In this document: positions 35,501-43,231 of the stretch, piece by piece
Position numbering within the stretch: the stretch's first letter is position 1
How the letters are laid out: the number at the start of each line of letters is the position of its first letter
Assembly (NCBI GenBank): GCA_016869025.1
Contig: VGFA01000001.1
Location: 62,001 to 126,000, forward strand
Origin: Armatimonadota bacterium
GTDB taxonomy: Bacteria; Sysuimicrobiota; Sysuimicrobiia; Sysuimicrobiales; Humicultoraceae
Length of the DNA stretch: 64,000 nt
Direction of reading: 5' to 3'
Notes under the pieces: generated by a model
The model's database searches: none
The model's input: the letters and a program-made list of their open reading frames with translations, nothing else
Told to the model about the DNA's origin: nothing
Translations under genes and position numbers: made by a program

Positions 35501-37672
35501 GAGTGCACGATCTACTACGCGGATCTGCGCGCCTTCGGCAAGGGCTTCGATGCCTACCTCGAACGGGCCAGGAGCAACGGTGTGCGCTACATGCGCACCC
35601 GCGTGGCGTCTCTTCGTGAGGACCCGCACACCCGGTCGCTCGTCTTCAGGGTGGAGGAGAACGGGGTTGTGCGCGAGGAAGAGGCCGACCTGGTCGTCCT
35701 GGCGGTGGGTTTGACCCCGCCCAGGGACGCGGACGCGCTGGCGCGTGCCGCGGGAATAGCGCTCAACGAGCACGGATTCGCCGCCACGGTACCCTCCGCG
35801 CCCATGGAGACCAGCCGGCCCGGCGTGTTCGTGGCCGGCGGGTTCCGCGGGCCCAAGGACATCCCTGACTCTGTGGTGGACGGCAGCGGCGCGGCCGCCG
35901 CAGCGATGGCCGTCATCGGGTCGGCCCGGGGAACCCAGATCGTTCCCAAGGTCTATCCTCCTGAGATGCTGCTGGATCCGGAACCGCGGGTCGGCGTGTT
36001 TGTATGCCACTGCGGGTCGAACATCGCCGGCGTGGTGGACGTGGTCGGCCTGGCCGACCACGCCAGGACGCTGCCGGGCGTGGTACTGGCCGAGACGTCG
36101 CTCTATACCTGCTCGGCCGATACCCTGATTCGCATAAAGGAGGCAATAATCGAGGAGCACCTCAACCGGGTGGTGGTGGCGAGCTGCACACCGCGTACGC
36201 ACGAACCCATCTTCCGGGAGACGCTGCGCGAGGCAGGGCTCAACCCCTACCTGTTTGAGATGGCCAACATCCGCGACCAGTGCAGCTGGGTGCACCGGGA
36301 TGATCCCTCTGGCGCCACGGAGAAGGCGCATGCGCTGATCGCAGGTGCGGTCGCCCGGGCCGGCCGCCTGGCCCCGCTGCACAAGGTGCTGGTGCCGATG
36401 CGAAACGAGGCGCTGGTGATAGGCGGAGGCGTGGCAGGCCTGACCGCCGGCCTCAACCTGGCCGAGCAGGGATTCCCGGTGGTGCTGGTGGAGAGGTCAC
36501 CGGCGTTGGGTGGCCGCCTGCGCTCACCCCTCCTGACATGGGGCGGCGCTCCGGCCGCGGATTCGCTGCGGGAGTTGGTCGAGCGGGTGACCGGCCATCC
36601 GCGCGTGAGGGTGATGACCGGATGCAGGATCGTTTCATCCCACGGCACGGTCGGCAACTTCGAAACCACCGTGGCAGGCCCGGATGGCGAGCACAGATTC
36701 GGGCACGGGGTGACCGTCATCGCCACCGGCCTTCAGGAGTGGAAGCCCACTGCCTACGGGGCCGGTGAGGACGCACGCGTGGCGACGCTCTCGGAGTTTG
36801 AGGCGCGCCTCATGACAGGCGGCGGGCCGCCCGCGGAAACACCGGAATCGGTGGTCATGCTGTTGTGCGCCGGCCCCTGGGACCGCATGCCCTTCTACTG
36901 CAGCCGTACCTGCTGCGCCCAGTCCCTTGCGGCCGCGCTGGCGTTCAAGCGCGCGAACCCCGAGGTTCCGGTTACGGTCATCGCCCGCGAGATCCGAACC
37001 TACGGGTTCACCGAGGAGCTGTACACCCAGGCGCGGGAGGCCGGGGTCGTGGTGTTCCGCCACTCGGCCGAAGAGCCCCCGCAGATCACGCGCTCTCCCG
37101 AGGCCCTCAGCGTCACCGTGCGGGACCAGGCGCTCGGCGAGGAGATCACCCTGGACGCTGGCTTGCTCGTGGTGGCGCCGGCTCAGGTGCCCTCGGACGG
37201 CGCGTCCGACCTTACCACGATCTTCAAGGTGCCGGCGTCCGCGGATGGCTTCTTCCTGGAGGCCCATGTGAAGTTGCGGCCGGCGGAGTTCGCCAGCGAG
37301 GGGCTGTTCCTCTGCGGCGGCGCCCATTACCCCAAGCCGCTTGACGAGGCGATCGCCCAGTCCCTGGCATCGGCGGCCCGGGCCAGCACCCTGTTGTGGC
37401 GCGACAGCCTGGAGGTCGGCGGCGTCGTCGCCGCGGTGGATCGCGACCGCTGCACAACCTGCCTGACCTGCCTCCGAGTGTGCGCCTATGACGCCATGTC
37501 GTTTGATGCCGACGGCATCGCCGTCATCGAGCCCACCCGCTGCCAGGGCTGCGGCCTGTGCGTGGCGGCATGTCCGGGCAGCGCGCTCAGTCTGGGACAC
37601 TACTCGCGAGACCAGATGCTGGCCAAGATCGCCGCGCTGCTGGGCGAGATGGAGGTAGTTCGTGTCAACTGA
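32501..37672 (+). CDS. Giant fusion: cNMP-like domain - HisKA-like helix - HdrA with inserted GltD/NfnB-like module - second HdrA
   Basis: One uninterrupted 1723-residue protein, starting at GTG 32501 with GGGGAGG eight bases upstream. Domains: cNMP-like (about 1-125); HisKA-like helix with His158 in THDLRSP (about 145-205); Pro/Ala-rich linker (about 208-252); HdrA FAD fold (GGGIAGIQAA, about 257) with NDCAMCILSP and CTACGDCATAC; a GltD-like insert (about 403-865) with CRDACPIH, FAD motif GSGPAGLAAA and NAD(P) motif GGGNVGFDVA; the rest of HdrA (CLACGVCAECLACVQAC, CVGSRD); a second HdrA (about 1160-1640; CHCGSNIAG, GGGVAGLTAG); and two C-terminal [4Fe-4S] motifs. No HATPase is present. It probably moves electrons between NAD(P)H, ferredoxin and HdrBC/MetF under regulatory control. 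Confidence 0.9.
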   Translation: MIQRDALDRCALFGGLGPSARDLVASLGTVVSFEAGERIFSEGEEARDFYVIHEGRVALEMRAPEQGEELPRSVVVSVLGAGESLGWSALVPPFVLTMSAVCVEPAVLVAISGPVLRRLMSLDWEIGYPIMAGLVDLVEYRMANIRTRLTQMQAVATHDLRSPAARVTTYLEAMLAGTAGDLTEDQRHILERCRQRLADQIELLDRLVRVSPPVAEERGAGVPPAPTAPAAGPVGKAEATGATDESSGTPVGAAMVVGGGIAGIQAALDLADAGIKVHLVERGPAIGGRMATLDKTFPTNDCAMCILSPKLSGVRLHPNIEIHTLAGLEGLEGSAGDLRATIRHRPRFVDLLRCTACGDCATACPIGVPSEFNAALAPRTAIYRSYAQAVPGAYAIDKRGTAPCRDACPIHQRAQGYAALVAQGRYEEAFRVIRMENPFPGICGRVCNHRCEDACSRGLVDGPVNLAALKRFVADWAYARPREPEARIDPVHTERVAVVGSGPAGLAAARDLAVKGYRVTMFEALPVAGGMMRVGIPEHRLPTPIIEREIADITDLGVEIRCNSRVSHVRDLFSEGFNAIFLATGAHRARKLPIPGADLPGVLVSTDVLQNARLGQPVSIGRRVLVLGGGNVGFDVARTCARLGAEVHVACPEAREAMPAHAWEIAAAEEEGVKVHPATSFVRVLERNGRAAGLECRKVRSMRFDEARRLHLDLVEGSEHVLEADTVIFAIGLAPQTEITSGLPGVATTAWGTLQVEADSQSAGYPGLFAGGDLVTGTAFVVDAIAAGARAARGIHAYLRGAVLEPDPLAPVAKLTLDEVEDRLLRGQIRLQARFGVHELPPGVRRASFVEVDEGLTEEEARQEAARCLACGVCAECLACVQACRREAINHAETERVNTLRVGAVVLAPGIEPFDAAHAEAYGVGRFPNVLTGPQFERLLSASGPTQGHVTRPSDGAEPRRIAFLQCVGSRDQQNRYCSSVCCMYATKEAILAREHLPEAECTIYYADLRAFGKGFDAYLERARSNGVRYMRTRVASLREDPHTRSLVFRVEENGVVREEEADLVVLAVGLTPPRDADALARAAGIALNEHGFAATVPSAPMETSRPGVFVAGGFRGPKDIPDSVVDGSGAAAAAMAVIGSARGTQIVPKVYPPEMLLDPEPRVGVFVCHCGSNIAGVVDVVGLADHARTLPGVVLAETSLYTCSADTLIRIKEAIIEEHLNRVVVASCTPRTHEPIFRETLREAGLNPYLFEMANIRDQCSWVHRDDPSGATEKAHALIAGAVARAGRLAPLHKVLVPMRNEALVIGGGVAGLTAGLNLAEQGFPVVLVERSPALGGRLRSPLLTWGGAPAADSLRELVERVTGHPRVRVMTGCRIVSSHGTVGNFETTVAGPDGEHRFGHGVTVIATGLQEWKPTAYGAGEDARVATLSEFEARLMTGGGPPAETPESVVMLLCAGPWDRMPFYCSRTCCAQSLAAALAFKRANPEVPVTVIAREIRTYGFTEELYTQAREAGVVVFRHSAEEPPQITRSPEALSVTVRDQALGEEITLDAGLLVVAPAQVPSDGASDLTTIFKVPASADGFFLEAHVKLRPAEFASEGLFLCGGAHYPKPLDEAIAQSLASAARASTLLWRDSLEVGGVVAAVDRDRCTTCLTCLRVCAYDAMSFDADGIAVIEPTRCQGCGLCVAACPGSALSLGHYSRDQMLAKIAALLGEMEVVRVN

Positions 37673-38132
37673 CGTTGCCCCGGTCCCGGCGGAGATCGAG
37701 GCCGCTCCGGCCGCGGTGGAGATCGTGGCCTTCTGCTGCTTCTACTGCGCCTACGCCGCGGCCGACCTGGCGGGCGTGATGCGCCTGGCCTATCCGCCCA
37801 ACGTGAAGGTGATACTGCTGCCGTGCACCGGCGGAATTGACTCGATCTACATCCTGCGCGCCTTCGAGGCCGGGGCCGACGGGGTGTTCGTGGCAGGGTG
37901 CCTGGAAGGGCAGTGCCACTACCAGGTGGGCAACTACCACGCCAAGGCGCGTGTCCGATACCTCAAGGAGCGCCTCGACGAGGTAGGCATCGGTGGGCAG
38001 CGCCTGGAGATGTTCAATCTCTCCTCGGCCCAGGGCCCGCGGTTTGCCGAGATAGCCCGAGAGATGACCGAGCGCATTACCGCGCTGGGCCCGACGCCGA
38101 TCAGGCGGGCCCGGATCGGAGCGGACCCGTGA
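37662..38132 (+). CDS. mvhD: MvhD-like [2Fe-2S] electron-transfer subunit
   Basis: Protein of 156 aa of the MvhD family, which passes electrons between a dehydrogenase or hydrogenase and HdrA. Cysteines lie in FCCFYCAYAAADLAG (about residues 24-38), LLPCTGGID and GCLEGQCHY (about 85-93), matching the family cluster ligands. GTG 37662 overlaps the end of the giant HdrA fusion by 11 bp, and its stop overlaps the hdrCB start. It resembles the separate MvhD at 58196 and the C-terminal domain of the protein at 24661, so each Hdr module has its own version. Confidence 0.92.
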   Translation: MSTDVAPVPAEIEAAPAAVEIVAFCCFYCAYAAADLAGVMRLAYPPNVKVILLPCTGGIDSIYILRAFEAGADGVFVAGCLEGQCHYQVGNYHAKARVRYLKERLDEVGIGGQRLEMFNLSSAQGPRFAEIAREMTERITALGPTPIRRARIGADP

Positions 38133-39508
38133 CGAGGTCAACAATAGCCCGTTCAGTGACCCGTTCCACGCTTGCCCACGAGGTCCGGCAGGAGAGCGGC
38201 CAGGATCTTCCGCTCTGCTTCCAGTGCAAGGTCTGTACCAGCGGATGCCCGCTGGCCGCGGAGATGGACCTGGCGCCTCACGCCGCGATGCGCGCGCTGC
38301 AGCTTGGGGTTGACGAGCGGTTGCTGAGGGGCAACACCTTCTGGTTGTGCGCCTCCTGTCAGGCGTGCACGGCGCGCTGCCCCCAGGGGATTGACGTGGC
38401 CCGCGTCATGGATGCGCTCCGGATCGTCGCCGCGCGGCGGAGGGTTCCAGCGCGCCCCCCCGAGGCGCTGATCTTCACGCAGGCCGCGGTTCGTAGCATC
38501 CGCCTGTTTGGGCGCCTGTTCGAGGCGGGTGTGGGAGCAGAGGTCAATCTCCGGATGCGCCAGCCGCTCCGCCAGGGGAAGTTCGCGCTTCGATTGATGA
38601 AGGCGGGCAAGCTTCGACTGGTGCCCGACCTGCCAGGTCGCCCTTCGGGTAGACAGGCGGACGCGGGCGAGATCGCATACTACCCCGGGTGCGCGCTGCA
38701 CGCCAGCGCAAGGGAGTACGATACCTCCACACGCGGGGTTGCCGCGGCCCTCGGTGTGCGGCTGCGCGAGATCAGCGGGTGGCGCTGCTGCGGGGCCAGC
38801 GCGGCGCACCAGACCTCCGCCGATCTTGCCCTGGAACTGCCGCTGGCCAACCTGAGCCTCGCGGCCCGGGCAGGGCACGCAGCCGTAACCGCGCCCTGCG
38901 TCGCCTGCTTCTCCCGGCTGCGCCATGCCCAGGTGGAAGGAGCAGACCGGGCGCCGCAGGCGCTGCGCGTGCAGCACCTGCTGCACACCTTCCTGGAAGG
39001 CGGGCTGGAATCGGTCCGTGCCAGGGTCAAGCGGCCGCTACGAGGCATGCGGGTGGCCTGCTACTACGGCTGCCTGCTCACGCGGCCGCCGGCGATCACC
39101 GGAGCCGAACGGCCGGAGTATCCGATGGAGATGGATCGGTTGATATCAGCGCTGGGCGGGGTGCCGGTCCCCTGGTCGTACAAGACCGAGTGCTGCGGCG
39201 CAGGGCACGCCATCGTGCGCCCGCAACTCGTGATCGAACTAACCGGACGAATCTTGCGGGACGCTCAGGGCGCCGGCGCCGAGGCGCTGGCGGTGGCCTG
39301 CCCTCTGTGTCACAACAACCTGGACGCCAGGCAGGACGAGGCGGCACACGCCGCCGGGCTGCCCCCCATGCCGGCCTTCTACTTCACGCAACTGATGGCA
39401 CTGGCGTTCGGCCTCAAGGAGCACGCCGCGGGCCTGAAGGGTCTGATGACCGATCCGCGCCCGCTACTCCAGATGCGGGGGCTGACAGACAGCGGCGCCG
39501 AGATCTGA
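38129..39508 (+). CDS. HdrC-HdrB fusion protein
   Basis: Single 459-aa polypeptide combining two Hdr subunits. The HdrC part (about residues 1-170) has CFQCKVCTSGCP and CASCQACTARCP. The HdrB part (about 185-430) has the two CCG domains, seen as GWRCCGAS and CCGAGHAI with ACYYGCLL and ACPLCHNNLD. GTG 38129 overlaps the mvhD stop (GTGA). In the first module hdrC and hdrB are separate genes, so this one is a fused counterpart. It would be the acceptor-side unit for the giant HdrA fusion. Confidence 0.92.
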   Translation: MTRSTIARSVTRSTLAHEVRQESGQDLPLCFQCKVCTSGCPLAAEMDLAPHAAMRALQLGVDERLLRGNTFWLCASCQACTARCPQGIDVARVMDALRIVAARRRVPARPPEALIFTQAAVRSIRLFGRLFEAGVGAEVNLRMRQPLRQGKFALRLMKAGKLRLVPDLPGRPSGRQADAGEIAYYPGCALHASAREYDTSTRGVAAALGVRLREISGWRCCGASAAHQTSADLALELPLANLSLAARAGHAAVTAPCVACFSRLRHAQVEGADRAPQALRVQHLLHTFLEGGLESVRARVKRPLRGMRVACYYGCLLTRPPAITGAERPEYPMEMDRLISALGGVPVPWSYKTECCGAGHAIVRPQLVIELTGRILRDAQGAGAEALAVACPLCHNNLDARQDEAAHAAGLPPMPAFYFTQLMALAFGLKEHAAGLKGLMTDPRPLLQMRGLTDSGAEI

Positions 39509-39524
39509 TCACAGGGAGGTAGAC

Positions 39525-40151
39525 ATGTACCCGGAGACGCCAATCAATGAGTTCCTATCGAAGCTCGCATCTGCCGCCCCGGAGCCGGGCGGCGGAGCCG
39601 CGGCCGCGTTGACCGCGGCCACCGGTGCTGCTCTGGTCAGCATGGTGGCCAACCTGACAGTGGGGAGAGAGAAGTACGCGGCGGTCCAGGCGGAGATGGA
39701 GCAGGCCAGGGATAGGGCCGACGCGCTGCGAGGAGAGTTCCTGGAGGCCATTGACAAGGACGCCGAGTCTTTCCGGCGGGTGATGGATACCTACAAGCTG
39801 CCCCGAGAGACCGAGGAGCAGAAGGCCATTCGCAAGGCCGCGATACAGCAGGCCCTGCGCGAGGCCTCCGAGATCCCGGCCGGCGTGATCCACCTGTGCG
39901 AGGAGGTGGCACGCCTGAGCAAGGTCGTGACCGAGAAGGGCAACGTGCAGCTGATCACCGACGCCGCCATCGCGGCGCTGCTGGCCGACTCAGGGGCCCA
40001 GAGCGCCGCGCTCAACGTCAAGATCAACCTGGGCCCCATCGGCGATCCCGCGTTCACCGATTCGCTGTGGGCAGAGATCCGGGCCACGCTCGAGGGCATA
40101 TGTGCGGTGCGCGACGAGGTCCTCAAGATCACCTACGAGAGGCTCGGGTGA
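39525..40151 (+). CDS. fchA: Methenyltetrahydrofolate cyclohydrolase
   Basis: Converts 10-formyl-H4folate to methenyl-H4folate; 208 aa, all-helical FTCD C-terminal/cyclodeaminase-like family. The glycine-rich stretch APEPGGGAAAAL (about residues 14-25) and the helical core (DAAIAALLADSGAQSAALNVKINL, about 145-168 in two parts) are typical of acetogen FchA. A good ribosome site (GGGAGGT) precedes ATG 39525. FolD follows immediately, and because bacterial FolD often also has cyclohydrolase activity, FchA and FolD may share this step. Confidence 0.93.
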   Translation: MYPETPINEFLSKLASAAPEPGGGAAAALTAATGAALVSMVANLTVGREKYAAVQAEMEQARDRADALRGEFLEAIDKDAESFRRVMDTYKLPRETEEQKAIRKAAIQQALREASEIPAGVIHLCEEVARLSKVVTEKGNVQLITDAAIAALLADSGAQSAALNVKINLGPIGDPAFTDSLWAEIRATLEGICAVRDEVLKITYERLG

Positions 40152-40157
40152 GCGCCG

Positions 40158-41081
40158 ATGGCAGAGATCATTGACGGCAACACTATCGCCGAGGAGATCA
40201 AGTCCGAGCTCAAGGCCGAGATCGCGCGGATGCAGGCGTCCGGGCGCAATCCGGGCGTGGCCACGCTTCTGGTCGGAGATGACTACGGCGCGAAGATGTA
40301 CCGGCGGCAGGTAGAGCGCACCGCGGCAGAGATAGGGCTTGCCTACAGGGACGTCTCGCTCCCGGCAGAGGCCACCCTGGAGGACGTCGTCAGTGCGATG
40401 CGCGCGCTCAACCTGGACCCGATGGTGCACGGCATCCTGCCGCTGCGGCCGTTCCCCAAGGGTATGCCTGAGGCGCCCGTGCTCGAAGCCCTGGATCCGG
40501 CCAAGGACATTGATTGCTTGCATGCGATCAACGCCGGCCGGCTGTCACTGGGGCAGCCCCTGGTCTACCCGGCTACCCCGTGGGCCTGTTATGTCCTGCT
40601 GGAGAGGTTCTACGCCCACAAGGGTTTGGACCCGAAGACGGCGTTCGAGGGCAAGGACCTGGTCATCGTGGGGCGCAGCAACATCGTGGGCAAGCCCGCC
40701 TACTTCCTGGCGCTGGAGCGAAACGCGACGACCACCACCGTGCACTCTTTTACCTCTCGGGCCGGCACGCTGCCCGCGCACACGCGCAGGGCCGACATCC
40801 TCATCGTCGCCATGGGCAAGGCCGAGTTCATCACCGCAGAGATGGTCAAGCCGGGCGCCATCGTCGTGGACGTGGGCATCAACATGAAGCCGGTTCTGGA
40901 CGGCGCAGGCCAGCCGGTGCTGGACGACCGCGGCCGCCCCAAGCGCAAGACGGTGGGCGACGTTGCCTTCGACGAGGTCCGGGAGGTCGCCGGTGCCATC
41001 ACTCCGGTCCCGGGCGGGGTCGGGTCGGTCACCAACATGCTGCTCATGCGCAACGTGGTTCGGGCCGCGGGGAGGGCCTGA
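40158..41081 (+). CDS. folD: Methylenetetrahydrofolate dehydrogenase/cyclohydrolase
   Basis: NAD(P)-dependent methylene-H4F dehydrogenase of 307 aa. The substrate-site region contains SGRNPGVATLLVGDD and a following YRRQVE. The nucleotide-binding fold is GRSNIVGKPA (about residue 174), and the family C-terminal motif PVPGGVGSVTNMLL is present. It starts 7 bp after fchA. The gene set fhs, fchA, folD, metF in one transcript gives every folate step from formate to methyl-H4F. Confidence 0.96.
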   Translation: MAEIIDGNTIAEEIKSELKAEIARMQASGRNPGVATLLVGDDYGAKMYRRQVERTAAEIGLAYRDVSLPAEATLEDVVSAMRALNLDPMVHGILPLRPFPKGMPEAPVLEALDPAKDIDCLHAINAGRLSLGQPLVYPATPWACYVLLERFYAHKGLDPKTAFEGKDLVIVGRSNIVGKPAYFLALERNATTTTVHSFTSRAGTLPAHTRRADILIVAMGKAEFITAEMVKPGAIVVDVGINMKPVLDGAGQPVLDDRGRPKRKTVGDVAFDEVREVAGAITPVPGGVGSVTNMLLMRNVVRAAGRA

Positions 41082-41083
41082 TT

Positions 41084-41629
41084 ATGCCCTCTGCCGCTTC
41101 GGGCGCCACGGCCCGGCCGCGCAAGGCCGTATACCTAGGCGATCCGCTGGCCGAACCTCCGCCGCCCGAGCTGCTGGCCATCCTGGAGCGTCACCGGGGC
41201 CGCGGCGATGTGCTGGTGACCGTACTGCAACAGATCCAGGCGCAGTACGGCTACCTCCCAGAGCGTTCCATGCGGCACGCCTCCAGGGAGCTGAGCATTC
41301 CCCTGGCGCGCCTGTACGGTGTGGCGACGTTCTACAACCAGTTCCGCTTCACGCCACCGGGCCGCATCCAGTTGCAGGTGTGCTGCGGCACGGCCTGCCA
41401 CGTCGGGGGCGCTCCGGCAATCGTGGAGAGGCTGAAGTCGCAATTGCAGATCGCGGAGAACCAGACGACCCCGGACGGCATGTTCACGCTCCAGACCGTC
41501 TTCTGCGTCGGTTGCTGCAGCCTGGCCCCGGTCGTCATCGCCAGCGGCGCGGCACACGGCCGCATGACGCCGGGAGGAGCAGAGAGCCTGGTGCGCGATC
41601 TGGGTGCGGCAGAGGAGGGCCGTCCGTGA
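41084..41629 (+). CDS. NuoE-like [2Fe-2S] subunit of NAD-linked formate dehydrogenase
   Basis: Thioredoxin-fold [2Fe-2S] protein of 181 aa, homologous to NuoE/HydC. Ligands are seen in CCGTACHVGG (about residues 104-113) and FCVGCCSLAP (about 144-153), and ATFYNQF is present at about 84-90. ATG 41084 is two bases after the folD stop; the frame is open upstream but the N-terminus fits here. Its stop overlaps the NuoF-like gene. With the next two genes it forms a soluble three-subunit formate dehydrogenase. Confidence 0.92.
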   Translation: MPSAASGATARPRKAVYLGDPLAEPPPPELLAILERHRGRGDVLVTVLQQIQAQYGYLPERSMRHASRELSIPLARLYGVATFYNQFRFTPPGRIQLQVCCGTACHVGGAPAIVERLKSQLQIAENQTTPDGMFTLQTVFCVGCCSLAPVVIASGAAHGRMTPGGAESLVRDLGAAEEGRP

Positions 41630-43227
41630 GGTCCACGGTCAAGGTCGGGACTTCCACATGTGGCCTGGCCACAGGAGCCGAGGCCACCTTCCGTGCCCTG
41701 CAAGAGGTGGTGTCAGAGGCCGGGCTGGCGGTCTCGACCCAGCGTACGGGCTGCCTTGGCGCGTGCCACCGCGAACCTCTGGTGGAGATCGTTGTGGGCG
41801 GCGCGCACGCGCTCTACGGCCCTGTCACCGCCGACCGGGCGCGGCCCCTGCTGGAAGGGCACTTCGCTCTACATGGAGCACCTCTGCCACCGGAGGACTG
41901 GGTTGTCAGCCGCACCCCCGATCGTCGCGACTACGCCTTCTTTGCCCCGCAGGTGAAGGTGACCACGGCCAACTGCGGGGTCATAGATCCGCTCTCACTG
42001 GAAGACTACCTCGCGGCCGGAGGCTACGAAGGACTGCGCCGGGCGCTGGCGATGTCACCCGAGGCCGTCGTCGCAGCCGTCACTGAAAGCCGCCTGCGGG
42101 GACGGGGAGGAGCGGGCTACCCCACGGGTCTCAAGTGGAAGATCTGCCGCAGCCAGCCAGATCCGCTGAAGTACCTGGTCTGCAATGCCGACGAGGGAGA
42201 CCCCGGCGCGTTCATGGACCGGACCCTCGTCGAGAGCGATCCGCACCGTGTCCTGGAGGGCATGATCATCGCGGCATACGCGATCGGGGCGCGGTGGGGA
42301 TATGCGTACGTTCGGGCCGAGTATCCCCTCGCGGTCAAGCACCTGGAAGCGGCGATCGCGCACGCCCGCGACGCGGGCTACCTCGGGACCGATATCCTGG
42401 GCTCCGGGGTAGATTTCGATGTGATCGTCAAGGAAGGGGCCGGCGCGTTCGTGTGTGGGGAAGAGACGGCGCTGATGCACTCGATCGAAGGCCGGCGGGG
42501 AACGCCCCGCATGCGCCCGCCGTATCCCGCCGCGTCAGGGCTGTGGGGGCATCCGACGAACATCAACAACGTCGAGTCCTATGCCAGCGTACCGAGCATC
42601 ATGACGGGCGGCGCCGAATGGTTCTCGGGCTTGGGAACGTCCGAGAGCGGAGGAACCAAGACCTTTGCCCTTGCCGGCGCGATCCAGCGCACCGGTCTGG
42701 TGGAGGTACCCATCGGTGTGACCCTGAGGCAGGTGATCTTCGACGTCGGGGGCGGCATCCGAGACGGGCGCAGCTTCAAAGCGGTGCAGATCGGCGGGCC
42801 CTCGGGCGGGTGTCTTCCGGAGCACCTGCTGGATACACCCGTGGACTACGGTCCGCTGCGGGCCACAGGCGCCATCATGGGCTCCGGCGGAATGGTCGTG
42901 GTGGACGATACCACCTGCATGGTGGACCTTGCCCGATACTTCCTGAGCTTCACGCAGGACGAGTCTTGTGGCAAGTGCATTCCCTGCCGGATTGGAACCC
43001 GCAAGATGCTCGGTATCCTCACCAAGATCACCAGGGGCGAGGGCGACGCTGCCGATCTTGACCGCCTGCAGCAGGTGGCGCACACCATCCACACCACCTC
43101 GCTCTGTGGGTTGGGCCAGACAGCGCCCAACCCGGTGCTGACCACCCTGCGGTACTTCCGGGACGAGTACGCGGCGCACATCCACGACCGGCACTGCCCG
43201 GCGGGGACGTGCACTGCATTGAGGTGA
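41626..43227 (+). CDS. NuoF-like NADH/FMN-binding subunit of formate dehydrogenase
   Basis: Flavin and NAD(H) binding subunit of 533 aa. An N-terminal thioredoxin-like [2Fe-2S] domain (STCGLATG, TGCLGAC, about residues 10-45) precedes the FMN/NADH domain (GRGGAGYPTG, about 158; CNADEGDPGAF). SLBB and the [4Fe-4S] motif ESCGKCIPC (about 446) follow. The protein stops at CPAGTC and lacks the two-cluster ferredoxin tail found on many bifurcating HydB/NuoF proteins. It likely passes electrons between NAD(P)H and FdhA. GTG 41626 overlaps the previous stop. Confidence 0.93.
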   Translation: MRSTVKVGTSTCGLATGAEATFRALQEVVSEAGLAVSTQRTGCLGACHREPLVEIVVGGAHALYGPVTADRARPLLEGHFALHGAPLPPEDWVVSRTPDRRDYAFFAPQVKVTTANCGVIDPLSLEDYLAAGGYEGLRRALAMSPEAVVAAVTESRLRGRGGAGYPTGLKWKICRSQPDPLKYLVCNADEGDPGAFMDRTLVESDPHRVLEGMIIAAYAIGARWGYAYVRAEYPLAVKHLEAAIAHARDAGYLGTDILGSGVDFDVIVKEGAGAFVCGEETALMHSIEGRRGTPRMRPPYPAASGLWGHPTNINNVESYASVPSIMTGGAEWFSGLGTSESGGTKTFALAGAIQRTGLVEVPIGVTLRQVIFDVGGGIRDGRSFKAVQIGGPSGGCLPEHLLDTPVDYGPLRATGAIMGSGGMVVVDDTTCMVDLARYFLSFTQDESCGKCIPCRIGTRKMLGILTKITRGEGDAADLDRLQQVAHTIHTTSLCGLGQTAPNPVLTTLRYFRDEYAAHIHDRHCPAGTCTALR

Positions 43228-43231
43228 CGAC

